Assembly (NCBI GenBank): GCA_963719875.1
Contig: CAVRDJ010000002.1
Coordinates: forward strand, 1,736,001 to 1,800,000
Direction: 5' to 3'
Origin: Palsa-360 sp963719875
GTDB lineage: Bacteria > Acidobacteriota > Terriglobia > Acidiferrales > UBA7541
Length of the DNA stretch: 64,000 nucleotides
The notes below the pieces were generated by a model. That model ran no database searches. It was not told the origin of the DNA and was given only the letters and a program-made list of their open reading frames with translations. Every line of letters begins with the position of its first letter. Position 1 is the first letter of the stretch. Both the position numbers and the translations under genes were made by a program. Positions 27,520 to 36,339 of the stretch are shown in pieces.

Positions 27520-27812
27520 CCGTTGAGCGCAGGATCATTTTCGGACTGGGAGACATTAAAGCCGTGACCTTCGCGTGCCATGCGTGCAAGTCCCGGTTGA
27601 GCTTCTCTCCAGACGAGCTTATCAAGATTCCCCAACATTGCCATTGCGGCCAGAGATGGGTAATCGGAGACGTGCCGACAAACTCTCCCTTTCGCAAATT
27701 TATAGATTCTCTCTATGCGGTAAGAAATACGATTAAACCAGAGACGGCCGGCTTCCGACTCCTGTTGGAGTTTGACGAGCCGGCAAGCCTGCCCCGGCAC
27801 GATCAAACCTGA
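27516..27812 (+). CDS. Small zinc-ribbon-like protein, function unknown
   Basis: 98 residues. Two Cys pairs, CHACKSR and CHCGQRW, spaced 19 residues, suggest one structural zinc. The region around them (LSFSPDELIKIPQHCHCGQ) resembles ribbon modules of regulatory proteins, but no family is recognised. The start overlaps the stop of a 9-codon frame by ATGA, and its expression probably depends on that frame's ribosome site. Neighbour downstream is an OmpA protein with a duplicated leader. Confidence 0.6.
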   Translation: MTVERRIIFGLGDIKAVTFACHACKSRLSFSPDELIKIPQHCHCGQRWVIGDVPTNSPFRKFIDSLYAVRNTIKPETAGFRLLLEFDEPASLPRHDQT

Positions 27813-27925
27813 GCCAAGTCCTGAGGAGGCCGCTTATCGGGAGGTGGGGGCGATCCGAAGGAATTTCAGATCCGCTCGAGGCCGTTGTCGACCTGTACCG
27901 AAGGACAGATAATCCTTGCGCAATT

Positions 27926-28021
27926 CGCCACACGCCGTCCGATGTTTTGGGTAACACCGTAATAGAATGGATATATCGCACAGAGCCCCGAAAAAGCTGA
28001 TGAAGGAGGACTGAGTCCATG
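27926..28021 (+). repeat. Duplicated upstream block, copy 2
   Basis: Second copy of the block at 27402-27494. It carries CCGATGTTTTGGGTAACACC, AATAGAATGGATATATCGC and GAAGGAGGACTGAGTCCATG; the ATG is the start of the OmpA gene. Confidence 0.75.
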
Positions 28022-28930
28022 GGGATCATACCGTCGGAGGTCGAAGAGCGTGCCGTTCAGGAAGAGCGCCTGCCGAGCGCACGCCTGACCCCGAGCGCAC
28101 GAGAATATCACGACAGGTCCGCTAAGATTGCAACCAGCGCGGGGATTGTCCTTGCAGTGATCGCGCTGGGCGTTACCCTCGCACTTGGTTTTTGGGTTTT
28201 GAGGTCGGTCCGGCGCTTGAACGGACGGATGGCGCGCCTCAGCCAGCAGACGGAGCAACTCAACCGCCGAGTCGGGGCCGTAGAGCAGCAATCACAGGCA
28301 CTTGGTCAGCAGGCTTCGCAGGCTGCGGCCAGCGCCAAAGCGGCCGCGCAGCAGCGCGATGAAGCGAAACAGTCCGAGGAATCTTCGGCAGCGCAGGCGC
28401 AATCGGCCATGCAGGCGGCGGCTACCGCACAACAGCAGGCCAATCAAGCCACGCAGAAAGCCGAAGAATATCGCAAGCAGCGCGAGGAGGAGCTTCAACA
28501 GCTGCAACAGGTGCTCGGGCAAATTGCCGAAACGCACCGCACTTCATTGGGACTGGTAATGACACTGGGCGAGAAATCGATCCGGTTTGACTTTGACAAG
28601 GCGGAAATTAAACCTCAATACCGTGACATCCTGAACCGAATCGCTGGCATCCTGATGACGCTCAAGCAATACTCCATTTACGTGTACGGATATACGGATG
28701 ACGTCGGCACAAAGGAATACAACCTGAAGCTCTCCGCCCGCCGCGCCCAGGCCGTTCGCGATTCCCTTGTCCAGGCGGGAATCAAATCCGGCGTGGTTAC
28801 AACTAAGGGCTTTGGCAAGTCCGACCCTCGCGCTAAAGGCGAGACCCCCGAGGCGCGGTCAGCCAATCGGCGAGTGGAGATCGGCGTTGTCGATTCGAGG
28901 CTCCTTATCGAGCCGCTCCCGCAAAAGTAA
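28019..28930 (+). CDS. OmpA-family peptidoglycan-associated protein with membrane helix and coiled coil
   Basis: 303 residues from ATG 28019 behind AAGGAGG. A cytoplasmic N-tail, one helix (about residues 40-62, IVLAVIALGVTLALGFWVL), then a long A/Q/E-rich coiled coil (residues 75-165). The last 115 residues form an OmpA C-domain: KSIRFDFDKAEIKPQYRDIL, YGYTDDVGTKEYNLKLSARR (Asp and Arg of the peptidoglycan-binding site are present), GFGKSDPRAKG, SANRRVEI. It therefore spans the periplasm and grips the cell wall from the inner membrane. No flagellar-motor or Tol partners are adjacent. Confidence 0.92.
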   Translation: MGIIPSEVEERAVQEERLPSARLTPSAREYHDRSAKIATSAGIVLAVIALGVTLALGFWVLRSVRRLNGRMARLSQQTEQLNRRVGAVEQQSQALGQQASQAAASAKAAAQQRDEAKQSEESSAAQAQSAMQAAATAQQQANQATQKAEEYRKQREEELQQLQQVLGQIAETHRTSLGLVMTLGEKSIRFDFDKAEIKPQYRDILNRIAGILMTLKQYSIYVYGYTDDVGTKEYNLKLSARRAQAVRDSLVQAGIKSGVVTTKGFGKSDPRAKGETPEARSANRRVEIGVVDSRLLIEPLPQK

Positions 28931-29098
28931 GCTTATTCATCATCGCAGCAATTCGCGCGCTTCTCAGGAGTTCGCTCGCCTGTCCCTTGCAATTAGCTTT
29001 TGACGTCGAAATGCCGTGGTTGTTCCGTATCGCCTGTGGTCCTGTCTTGCTCGAGTTAACAGCATTGCCACGGCGCATCAGCACCACTCCGCTGCCCC

Positions 29099-30028
29099 CT
29101 AATGCCCAGCGGCCTTCTGCTGCTCGTCCAAGAGTGCGTGGAACATGGCCTCCTCGATGTCCACTTCGTACGTGCACCCGTCGGGGTCGATGAAGGGATT
29201 CCTGGCGCCCTCCTGAAGCTTCGCGTACTTTTCCTGCATGTTGTACTGGGCTGGGTGGTCGCCGAGCGGCACGTCGCATGCGAGCGAACGCACCAGCGGG
29301 AACGTATGGCTGAACTCGGCAACCACCTCTGGCGTCAGCGTCGCAGGTGGCCGCAAGCTGCAGCCGATGACCACGTTGTACATCTTTCCATTTTCCTGTG
29401 CTTTCAAGGTCCAGGTTGTGCAGCCGCGGGTGTGACCAGCGGTTAGGTGCGCGGTCAGCGTCGTGCCTCCAAGCGTCACCGTCTCCCCGTCGTGCAACGT
29501 CTTGTCAATCGGGTGCTCTTTGCCGCCGGGTATCATGGCCTGGAGCGCCGGCACGTCCTCGGCCATCGCCATCGTCTGCGCGCCGGTCAACTGTTTCACC
29601 AAGGCATCTCCTTCCTGATGATCGCTGTGCGCGTGGGTTCCGAGCAGGATCTTGATGTCCGAAAACTTGAATCCCAATTGTTCGACCGACTTCTCAATCG
29701 TTGGCACATTCCGTTCATACGTGCTGTTGATAAGAATATTGCCTTGCGGCGTAACAATGAGGAACGAACCCAGGGTTCTGGTCCCCACGTAGTAGAGATT
29801 GCCGATAATTTTGTGGGGAGGGAACTGCGCCGTTTGGTCCTCCGGCGTACCCATGTTGCGCGCCAGGATCGACCGCGGCGTAAATTTACGCCCACGGACA
29901 GTGACCTCGGGATGGTCGGTGGGTGGCGGGTTCGCCGTCTGCGCCCGGCCCCAGCTCACGCTTGGACCAAAAACGGCCGCTGCGGCGAAAAACATAACCT
30001 GCATTGCCCGGGTTTTCATGTTGTTCAT
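29099..30028 (-). CDS. Exported subclass B3-type metallo-beta-lactamase fold hydrolase
   Basis: 309 residues from ATG 30028 with GGAGG. Signal peptide, then the MBL fold with TLGSFLIVTPQGNILINST, the metal motif HAHSDHQEGDALVK, AGHTRGCTTW and a third-ligand region VPLGDHPAQYNMQEK. The order and the flavour of the last two match subclass B3 enzymes such as L1. All metal histidines seen in B3 enzymes are there, so it could hydrolyse beta-lactams or another ester or lactone; activity cannot be judged by sequence. Environmental bacteria often carry such genes. Convergent with the OmpA gene. Confidence 0.85.
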   Translation of the reverse strand: MNNMKTRAMQVMFFAAAAVFGPSVSWGRAQTANPPPTDHPEVTVRGRKFTPRSILARNMGTPEDQTAQFPPHKIIGNLYYVGTRTLGSFLIVTPQGNILINSTYERNVPTIEKSVEQLGFKFSDIKILLGTHAHSDHQEGDALVKQLTGAQTMAMAEDVPALQAMIPGGKEHPIDKTLHDGETVTLGGTTLTAHLTAGHTRGCTTWTLKAQENGKMYNVVIGCSLRPPATLTPEVVAEFSHTFPLVRSLACDVPLGDHPAQYNMQEKYAKLQEGARNPFIDPDGCTYEVDIEEAMFHALLDEQQKAAGH

Positions 30029-30310
30029 GGTGGCCTCCACGCTGGTGAACAAGGATATTCATTGTACTCCACGCAATCTGGAGTCAACCGCGGGCGCATG
30101 CATACATAGGCGTGTCGCGCTGTTCGCGCCCGATTTCGCCGGTCAATTCGCATGAGAGCAACGCATTCACCGCGGCCTCCGCCAGCTTGCCGAACGTGCC
30201 GATGGTTCACGGACCGCATCCCAGGCGTGTAGTCAGCAACTCAGAAATTATCCCATCGGCCACCCCAATCTGGCAGTACGGGAGACAAATTTGTCAGATT
30301 ACTCTCATGG

Positions 30311-30380
30311 AGTCCGGTCATTGAAATGTGGTTTTTCGCACCTAACCAAACCAGATCCTCACATTTCGATCATCCCGTTT
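30311..30380. repeat. CATTCCGATAA-family repeat, both arms
   Basis: Left arm GGTCATTGAAATGTGG, right arm CCTCACATTTCGATCATCC; more worn than other copies. Confidence 0.6.
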
Positions 30381-30390
30381 ATCAGCGCTT

Positions 30391-30505
30391 GGCCGTCAGA
30401 ACGATGCGATTCTCGCCGGGCCTGCTGTGGCGGCAAACTCGTTGTGTCCAAGGCAGGAGAAGCATACGATGCACATGCTAGAGGTCTAAATCGGAAATTC
30501 CGGTT
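30391..30505 (+). repeat. Gene-facing ~115-bp repeat, copy B
   Basis: Words GGCGGCAAACTCGTTGTG, CAAGGCAGGAGAAGCATACG and CTAAATCGGAAATTCCGG. Ends 22 bases before the amidohydrolase start. Confidence 0.7.
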
Positions 30506-30526
30506 GAGAATCCTTGGAGGTGACTT

Positions 30527-31573
30527 ATGGCCGTATCTGACCGTCGAAGTTTCTTGACCAGCGCAATTGCTACACTTGGAGTCGTGGCGGCCGCCGGCCG
30601 CGCGGACCTATTGGCCGCTGGCCCGCAAACGGTGGATACTTCCAAGAAGTTCCGCATCGACGCACACCATCATTTTGCGCCGCCGACATGGGTCGAGGCG
30701 ATGAAGGGCAACAAACTGCTGCAGGTTGCGAATACGACCTGGACGGTTGAAAAGTCGCTCGAAGACATGGACCGGGGCGGCGCGTCCGCCGCGTTTATAT
30801 CCATTACCAATCCGGGTCTATATATCGGCGATCAGAAGCAGGCAACCCGCCTCGCCCGCGAGTGCAACGACTTCGGCGCGAAGGTGGTGCAGGACCACCC
30901 GACCCGATTCGGGTTGTTCGCCGCGATGCCGCTACCCGACGTCGATGCCACATTGAAGGAGATCGCATACGCCTACGATCAGATTCACGCCGATGGGATT
31001 GGCTTCATGACCAGCTTTGGCGACACCTGGCTGGGCAACGCCGCCTACAAGCCGGTGTTTGAAGAACTCAATCGGCGCAACGCCGTCGTCTTTGTCCACC
31101 CGACCGCAGCCGATTGCTGCCGGAACCTCAACTATGGCGTGGCTCCAGGGAGCATGGAATACGGGACCGACACGACCCGGGCCATCACGGATGTCTGCTT
31201 CAGCGGTTACGCCGCGCACTTCACCAATATTCGCTGGATCTGGTCGCACGGCGGCGGCTCCATGCCGTTCCTCGCCGGGCGCATTTCGGGCGGTGCGGCC
31301 AGCCACAAGGAGCAGATGCCCAATGGAATGATGGCCGAGTTGAAGAAGATGTATTACGACCTGGCAGGCGCAGCCTATCCGGGCGTTGTTGCTTCCCTGC
31401 GCGAGCTCGTGACGCCGGACAAGATTCTGTTCGGGACTGATTTTCCGCCCGGAGGCCACATATTGGAACAAGCCCAGGCCATACGCGAATTGAAGATGTT
31501 CAACGATGCCGAACTGAAGTTGGTCGAACGCGACAATGCGGTGAAACTCATACCGCGGCTCAAGAATTCGTAG
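30527..31573 (+). CDS. Exported amidohydrolase_2 (ACMSD-like) metal-dependent hydrolase or decarboxylase
   Basis: 348 residues from ATG 30527 behind TTGGAGG. The N-terminus DRRSFLTSAIATLGVVAAAG is Tat-like. The TIM-barrel shows the metal motif RIDAHHHF (His47, His49), VVFVHPTAADCC, WIWSHGGGSMPFLAGR and KILFGTDFPPGG, the four ligand positions of amidohydrolase_2 proteins such as ACMSD and gamma-resorcylate decarboxylase. All look intact. Exact substrate, perhaps an aromatic acid, cannot be inferred. Followed three bases after the stop by the 205-bp repeat. Confidence 0.9.
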   Translation: MAVSDRRSFLTSAIATLGVVAAAGRADLLAAGPQTVDTSKKFRIDAHHHFAPPTWVEAMKGNKLLQVANTTWTVEKSLEDMDRGGASAAFISITNPGLYIGDQKQATRLARECNDFGAKVVQDHPTRFGLFAAMPLPDVDATLKEIAYAYDQIHADGIGFMTSFGDTWLGNAAYKPVFEELNRRNAVVFVHPTAADCCRNLNYGVAPGSMEYGTDTTRAITDVCFSGYAAHFTNIRWIWSHGGGSMPFLAGRISGGAASHKEQMPNGMMAELKKMYYDLAGAAYPGVVASLRELVTPDKILFGTDFPPGGHILEQAQAIRELKMFNDAELKLVERDNAVKLIPRLKNS

Positions 31574-31575
31574 GT

Positions 31576-31780
31576 CTGGCTCGCATTTCTCACAAGCTGC
31601 AATGACGTCAGCTAGGAAGATCTCCTCTTCCTCAAACCTGCGGAGAGATTCTTCGGGGCACAAACCGCCCCTCAGAATGACACACTGCTTCAAGTGGTCA
31701 TTCTGAGCGAAGCGAAGAATCTCTCTGAATCCCGCAATACACGAGAACCATGACCCGAACCGGTGAGAAATGCGGGCTGG
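31576..31780 (-). mobile_element. 205-bp MITE-like repeat, copy 1
   Basis: Ends in imperfect inverted repeats (GGCTCGCATTTCTCAC and GTGAGAAATGCGGGCT). The inside has a second inverted pair, AGAATGACA/TGTCATTCT and GAAGAATCTCT. Nearly identical to 36976-37180 (opposite orientation) and 46241-46445. It codes for nothing; a 30-odd codon frame starting MKQCVILRGGLCPEESLRRF is repeated in all copies and is an artefact. Confidence 0.8.
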
Positions 31781-31796
31781 CCCATATGCACAAAAA

Positions 31797-32270
31797 TTAT
31801 AATCCGAACATAGAGTTTACCCCGTGTCGCTCGCCTTGGGCTGGAGCTTCTCGGGGCGCGGTTTGAGAAACCGAGGCCGGCTGGGTGGCGGCCGGCGGAG
31901 ACTCCGGCTGTTCCGCGCGAACAGGACGCGTGGCGGGAGTGGCAGGCGCCGAAGCGGCAGTACTGGCTGCAACACTTTGCGTAGTAACGGGCGGGTGGGT
32001 AGCAGGCTGCTGGAGAGGGGCGACATCACGAGGTTTCTGCGTGGCCAGCGGAGCGGCGGAAGACGACAGGTTCATTTGGTGCTCCATTGCACTGGCGATT
32101 CGGTGCAATTGCCAGATGAGCTTTTCGAGTTCCTTGGAACGGCCGAGGTTCAAGTTACGGTCCAATAGAAAGCGGATCGACAACACCAAAACAACCGGCA
32201 GGCCTAGTGTCAGGGTCGCGAGTACGATGGTCACGAGCAGCCCGTCGGGGAATGGGAGGGATTGGATCAT
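31797..32270 (-). CDS. Small membrane protein with proline/alanine-rich tail, function unknown
   Basis: 157 residues from ATG 32270 after TTGGAGGCGCC. One hydrophobic segment (about residues 10-36, LLVTIVLATLTLGLPVVLVLS) followed by a short helix and a P/A/T/S/Q-rich region likely unfolded. No family recognised. It lies between a dispersed repeat and an epimerase gene on the other strand. Confidence 0.55.
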   Translation of the reverse strand: MIQSLPFPDGLLVTIVLATLTLGLPVVLVLSIRFLLDRNLNLGRSKELEKLIWQLHRIASAMEHQMNLSSSAAPLATQKPRDVAPLQQPATHPPVTTQSVAASTAASAPATPATRPVRAEQPESPPAATQPASVSQTAPREAPAQGERHGVNSMFGL

Positions 32271-32520
32271 GGCGCCTCCAAATGAAGGATTACAAAGATA
32301 GCATAACAGCAACTCGGCGGTGTGGACAACGAATGTGGGATTCGTCAATTTTCCAGTTGCCGAGAAGCCCGTCTACCGGGGCCTATCAGTGGATCGCTTC
32401 CGAGCCAGGCGGCTCGACACAGCTCGCTTGCCAAAACAAACGCGATGATCTACCGTACACTGTCAAGCGGAACGAGTAGGAAGTCCCCCGACGCTCCTTC
32501 TTCAAGGGAGCAAACCGCAA

Positions 32521-33462
32521 ATGATCACCATCCTAGGCGCAGGCGGCGTTATAGCCAATGAAGTGGCCAAACTCCTTGCCGCACGAAAGGAGCCGTTCAG
32601 ACTCGTAGCGCGCCACGCACGTCCGCTGGCCGGCGCTACGGAGATGATCTCCGCCGACCTTTCTGACCAGGACCAGACCTTCCGCGCCGTTGCAGGTTCG
32701 AGCATCGTGTATCTTCTCGTTGGTCTCAAATACGATCACAATCTCTGGACGGAACTGTGGCCGCGAATCATGGCAAACACGATTGGGGCCTGCAAGCGCT
32801 CTGGCGCAAAGCTAATCTTCTTCGACAACGTCTACATGTACGGAAAAGCCAGCGGCACAATGACAGAAGAGACGCCGTTCAACCCTTGCAGCAGAAAGGG
32901 GGAAGTCCGCGCAAAGATCGCCACTTCGCTCATAAATGAGTGGAAAGCCGGCGGCCTCACCGCGATGATCGCGCGCGCAGCCGACTTCTACGGACCGGAA
33001 ACGCCAAATGCTCTGCCGAACGCCTTAGTGTTCGAGCCACTCATCAAGAATCAGAAAGCATCGTGGCTTGCAAATGATTCCGTGCCGCACTCCTATACCT
33101 ACACGCCGGATGCGGCGCGAAGCCTCGTTTTCCTGGCCGAAAGTGAATCCGCTTGGAATCAGACGTGGCATGTCGCGACCACGCCAAATCCGCCAACCGG
33201 GAAAGAGTTCATCGCCATGGCCGCAAAACAGCTCGGCGTCGCTTCGAGATACCGGGTCCTAAGAAGGCCGATGGTTCGCCTGATTGGATGGTTCAAACCG
33301 TCAGTCGGCGAAGTCTATGAAATGCTCTACCAAAACGACTCACCCTATCTCTTCGATTCTTCGAAATTCGAGAGAGCCTTCAGGTTCTCCGGTACGTCCT
33401 ACGCCGAAGGAATTCGCGCCACCGCTGCCTCCTTCCAGAACGCCGCCCTGTCGGCGAAGTAG
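32521..33462 (+). CDS. NAD-dependent epimerase/dehydratase-type (extended SDR) protein
   Basis: 313 residues from ATG 32521, GGGAGC nine bases before. Begins with the nucleotide-binding loop ILGAGGVIANEVAKLLA. ISADLSDQDQTFRAVAG and FFDNVYMYGKASGTMTEETP follow the order of the SDR_e/atypical group (NmrA-like). The catalytic YxxxK of classic SDRs is not evident: the Tyr in VYMYGK has no clear matching Lys. It may be an oxidoreductase or NAD(P)-binding regulator. No sugar or lipid pathway genes nearby. Confidence 0.8.
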   Translation: MITILGAGGVIANEVAKLLAARKEPFRLVARHARPLAGATEMISADLSDQDQTFRAVAGSSIVYLLVGLKYDHNLWTELWPRIMANTIGACKRSGAKLIFFDNVYMYGKASGTMTEETPFNPCSRKGEVRAKIATSLINEWKAGGLTAMIARAADFYGPETPNALPNALVFEPLIKNQKASWLANDSVPHSYTYTPDAARSLVFLAESESAWNQTWHVATTPNPPTGKEFIAMAAKQLGVASRYRVLRRPMVRLIGWFKPSVGEVYEMLYQNDSPYLFDSSKFERAFRFSGTSYAEGIRATAASFQNAALSAK

Positions 33463-33564
33463 AGAAGGTTTGCCTGCCTCTTTACAACCGTGAACCTCTT
33501 TCTTGGCCGATTGTCGCTCACTCGGAAGTTGATTGTAGGACCAGACGATTGCTTCGCAGGTCGG

Positions 33565-33594
33565 CCAAGTCCCGATAAGTCTTATCGGAGTATG
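33565..33594. repeat. Perfect CCGATAAG palindrome
   Basis: CCGATAAG-T-CTTATCGG is a perfect 8-base hairpin inside the sequence CCAAGTC...TATGG, a shortened form of the CATTCCGATAA-family repeat. It lies between the convergent genes for the epimerase and DUF4242 protein and could end transcription. Confidence 0.65.
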
Positions 33595-33623
33595 GGAGGC
33601 GGTTACCGAGAACGGCATCTTCG

Positions 33624-33902
33624 TCAGGGCTTCTCGGCTGTAGTGGGGTCGATGATGGACTTGATCTCTGAAACGCGATTGGCGGGGAATCCGCCCTGGC
33701 GGGCATGTTCCCGCACGATTTGTTCGTTCGGCGCAATATACACGCAATAAATCTTGTCACCGGTGACGTAGCTGTGGACCCACTGAATTGCGGGCCCCAG
33801 ATTGCGAAGGACTGAACAGGATTTTTCGGAGATGCCCTGAAGTTGCTGCTGGGTCATACCGCCAGCGCCGGGGATCTCTCGTTCGATTAAGAATTTGGGC
33901 AT
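33624..33902 (-). CDS. DUF4242 (nickel/cobalt-like small ferredoxin-fold) protein
   Basis: 92 residues starting MPKFLIEREIPGAGGMT, then KSCSVLRNLGPAIQWVHSYV, CVYIAPNEQIVREHARQGGF and a final INP-like segment SEIKSIIDP. That pattern is the DUF4242 family of single-domain proteins with an unsettled role. GGAGG stands six bases before ATG 33902. No partner genes adjacent. Confidence 0.85.
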   Translation of the reverse strand: MPKFLIEREIPGAGGMTQQQLQGISEKSCSVLRNLGPAIQWVHSYVTGDKIYCVYIAPNEQIVREHARQGGFPANRVSEIKSIIDPTTAEKP

Positions 33903-34063
33903 ATCGGCTCCTCCGTGGCAACTCGCATAGCATACGACGAGCGGATTGCTTTGTGAATCGCTTTCGATTCCGCCCGATTAGTCCGTTTCTCGGGCCTTAG
34001 CCAACAAAGCGAGGAGAAATTAAAGAGCCGCTATCGAAAACAGTGCGTCTCCACTTCGGCTCA

Positions 34064-34561
34064 TCAATTCTTGCGGTTCCGGCCAAGCACAACCACCAGA
34101 TAGATGACCACGACGACATTGAGTAGCAGCGTGACCAGTCTTGGCGAACTGACCCGCTTTGCGATCTCATAGACTTCCAGCGGAATAAAAGAAGACGTTG
34201 CGATAATCGTGAAGTACTCAGCCCAACGTTTGCCCAGCAACAGACCAACGCCTTCGGTGAGCAGGAGCGCGGAGTAAAAAAAAGTACCCACGCTGAGTTC
34301 TTTAAGTTTCCGATCGTCAAGGATCGAAAATCTTTCCAGAAGTCGGTGGATGTAGTGATTGTTGGGATCGACACGGAAGATATCTGCCCAGCGTTCGACC
34401 TCGAAAGCCAGGTCCTTGTGAAGCAGCTTGACCGCACCGACACCGACAGCGAACAGGATCAGACCCTTGAAAAGTTTAAAGGCTGCGATTACCCGCAGGC
34501 CGCGAGGGGTGCCTGCAGGACGGGTTCTCTGCTCTTGTTGCTTATGCGGAGGGTAAGGCAC
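34064..34561 (-). CDS. DUF2127 membrane protein
   Basis: 165 residues with about four hydrophobic segments (LFKGLILFAVGVGAVKLL, FFYSALLLTEGVGLLLG, FTIIATSSFIPLEVYEI, LVTLLLNVVVVIYLVVVL) and a conserved loop WAEYFTI typical of DUF2127. The family is widespread and of unknown function. Start at 34561 is the first Met; ribosome site is weak. Confidence 0.85.
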   Translation of the reverse strand: MPYPPHKQQEQRTRPAGTPRGLRVIAAFKLFKGLILFAVGVGAVKLLHKDLAFEVERWADIFRVDPNNHYIHRLLERFSILDDRKLKELSVGTFFYSALLLTEGVGLLLGKRWAEYFTIIATSSFIPLEVYEIAKRVSSPRLVTLLLNVVVVIYLVVVLGRNRKN

Positions 34562-34725
34562 AGGGTCATTTCGGATTATATCGTCCTACAGCCCTCCCCA
34601 CCGCGCACAATCCGGTAAGACCTTACTACTGCCTGGAGCACAAAAAATGTTATACCTCAGCGGAAATGGAAGCAACGTGGGTTCGATGTGGGCAATAAAT
34701 GAGCAGCGGAGCGCTCGATTTACTT

Positions 34726-35295
34726 TCAATGGCGAGTGTCGCTGTCTGACAAGTCTTGACGCGCCTGCTCCAGCTTCTTGTTTGCCTCTGACAATTCCAT
34801 GTTTTTCCTGTGGAGCTCAAGTTCTCGCATGACTTGATTGCGGAGGACCTCCAAAGCCTTCGTCTGCGCGGCGCTCAACTGCTTCGGGACATGGTCAATT
34901 ACGCACAGCGTACCCAAGACGAAGCCGTCCTCCGTGACTAAGGGCGCCCCGGCGTAAAAGCGGATCTTCGGTTCGCCGGTGACGAGCGGATTATCTGAAA
35001 ACCTGGCATCCAAGGAAGCATCCGGCACAATTAACGTCTCATTAGGGAGCGTAAGGGCATGAGCGCAAAATGAAATATCCCTTTTCGTCTCCGGCACTTC
35101 CAAACCCACTTTTGATTTGAACCATTGCCGATCTTTATCGACGAAACTAACGGCTGCGATGGGCGTCTCGCAAATATACAATGCGAGCCGAACCAGATCG
35201 TCAAATGCCTTTTCGGCGGGCGTATCTAGAATATCGAACCCACGCAGAGCTTCCAGCCGCCTCTCCTCATTGGGAGGTCTTGGGGCATCGATCAT
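34726..35295 (-). CDS. GAF-domain sensor protein without output domain
   Basis: 189 residues. A GAF domain occupies residues 15-160 (ALYICETPIAAVSFVDKDRQ, DISFCAHALTLPNETLIVPD, VLGTLCVIDHVPKQLS), ending in a coiled coil (LELHRKNMELSEANKKLEQAR). GAF domains of this kind bind small molecules or haem, and in relatives a histidine kinase or GGDEF module follows. Here the frame stops after the coiled coil, so it may act as a stand-alone partner, or be truncated. GGGAG precedes ATG 35295. No downstream remnant is recognisable. Confidence 0.85.
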   Translation of the reverse strand: MIDAPRPPNEERRLEALRGFDILDTPAEKAFDDLVRLALYICETPIAAVSFVDKDRQWFKSKVGLEVPETKRDISFCAHALTLPNETLIVPDASLDARFSDNPLVTGEPKIRFYAGAPLVTEDGFVLGTLCVIDHVPKQLSAAQTKALEVLRNQVMRELELHRKNMELSEANKKLEQARQDLSDSDTRH

Positions 35296-35715
35296 GGCGT
35301 CTCCCTTTGCTCTGGAATTTCCGCTTGGGATTACCCTTCTCCCGAAAGCCTAGCTCTCCTGCCCAGTCGTGTCAACCGCCAGTGGCGTTGGCCCCTCTGC
35401 AATGTAGCCAGCGCGGTGATTGGGGTCAAATCCCTTGAAGTTATCCTCTTGAGGCGTGATTTTCCGTTGGGACGGCTTGGGCCCCATTCCGAGCAGCCCG
35501 ATTCTCGGGAGCTGCTGCGTCAGTCGACGATCCGACGTTCGGTTGACAGCGAAAGGCGCGGCCGCCTTCCAGCGAATACCAAGGCAGTTCCCTAAATCCT
35601 CCCGACCGCTGACCCCTTTAGTGGTTAGTCTTATACGATTGTGCGCAATGTCGAATTGGTGTAGTGTTTCGCTCGTTCGGCACGCATCGGCCAGAAAAAA
35701 GGAGCCTACAATCCC
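35296..35715. other. Gap without recognisable features
   Basis: Short frames only on each strand, none convincing. It separates the divergent GAF gene and the next gene; promoters probably lie here. Confidence 0.4.
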
Positions 35716-36273
35716 TTGTCCAAAAACATTAAGGCGCAAAACGATTGGGTCAATTCTTTACTCACACAACAGAATCTTGTCCAGCCCAAGGAAGAAAATT
35801 CCGTAGATTTAGAACCTTGTTGGGCCCAGATAGAAGAATGTCGGATGGTGGAACGCATGGGGCAGATGGTGGGGGACATCAATAGGGCAGCGGGATATTA
35901 CATGCTGGAGCTGCAAGATTTTCTGCCACCGCAAAGGACCATCCTAAGCATCCGGTTTTCCAAACGCTACGCTGAATACGTTTTGGAAATTGTGGCTCGC
36001 GATGGCGGCGTCGCATCGGTGGTGTTCCATTCTCAGAGTAAAGTATTTGCTCTTTGGGAGCATTACTTCGGGAATCAGTCGCGATTGAGAAAACCCTCGG
36101 TTTCCTTTCAACTTGATTTTCATCCGGCGGAGATTCTGGACGACGACCTGCAGAGATGGTTTTCCTATCTACTTTCGGGGTTTAAAAATAAGTTAAAGCC
36201 CCATGCCGCGCAACAGATCTTTGGAAACGAATGCAAGGGGTACAGCGCCGCTGCCCGTAAGAAATCCGCATAG
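35716..36273 (+). CDS. Hypothetical cytosolic protein
   Basis: 185 residues starting at TTG 35716, with AAAAGGAG eleven bases upstream. Mixed alpha/beta look (RTILSIRFSKRYAEYVLEIV, VVFHSQSKVFALWEHYFG), and no family recognised. An alternative start at an in-frame Met (MVERMGQMV, codon 44) lacks a site, so the TTG is preferred though uncertain. Confidence 0.55.
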   Translation: MSKNIKAQNDWVNSLLTQQNLVQPKEENSVDLEPCWAQIEECRMVERMGQMVGDINRAAGYYMLELQDFLPPQRTILSIRFSKRYAEYVLEIVARDGGVASVVFHSQSKVFALWEHYFGNQSRLRKPSVSFQLDFHPAEILDDDLQRWFSYLLSGFKNKLKPHAAQQIFGNECKGYSAAARKKSA

Positions 36274-36339
36274 AGATGGGAACGGCGGATCCAACTCTGG
36301 TTCCGAGTTTGATCCTGGAAATTCCGTTTCATTTATTTC

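Larger units (their letters stand above)
30029..30526. other. Divergent region with two repeats
   Basis: A palindromic repeat at 30311-30380 directly precedes the gene-facing repeat at 30391-30505. No gene seen. The first 250 bases (30029-30300) show nothing. Confidence 0.5.

Noticed and set aside
31590..31693. Short protein beginning MKQCVILRGGLCPEESLRRF repeated in three places
   Set aside because: It is a reading of the 205-bp repeat, preserved because the DNA repeats, not because of protein selection.
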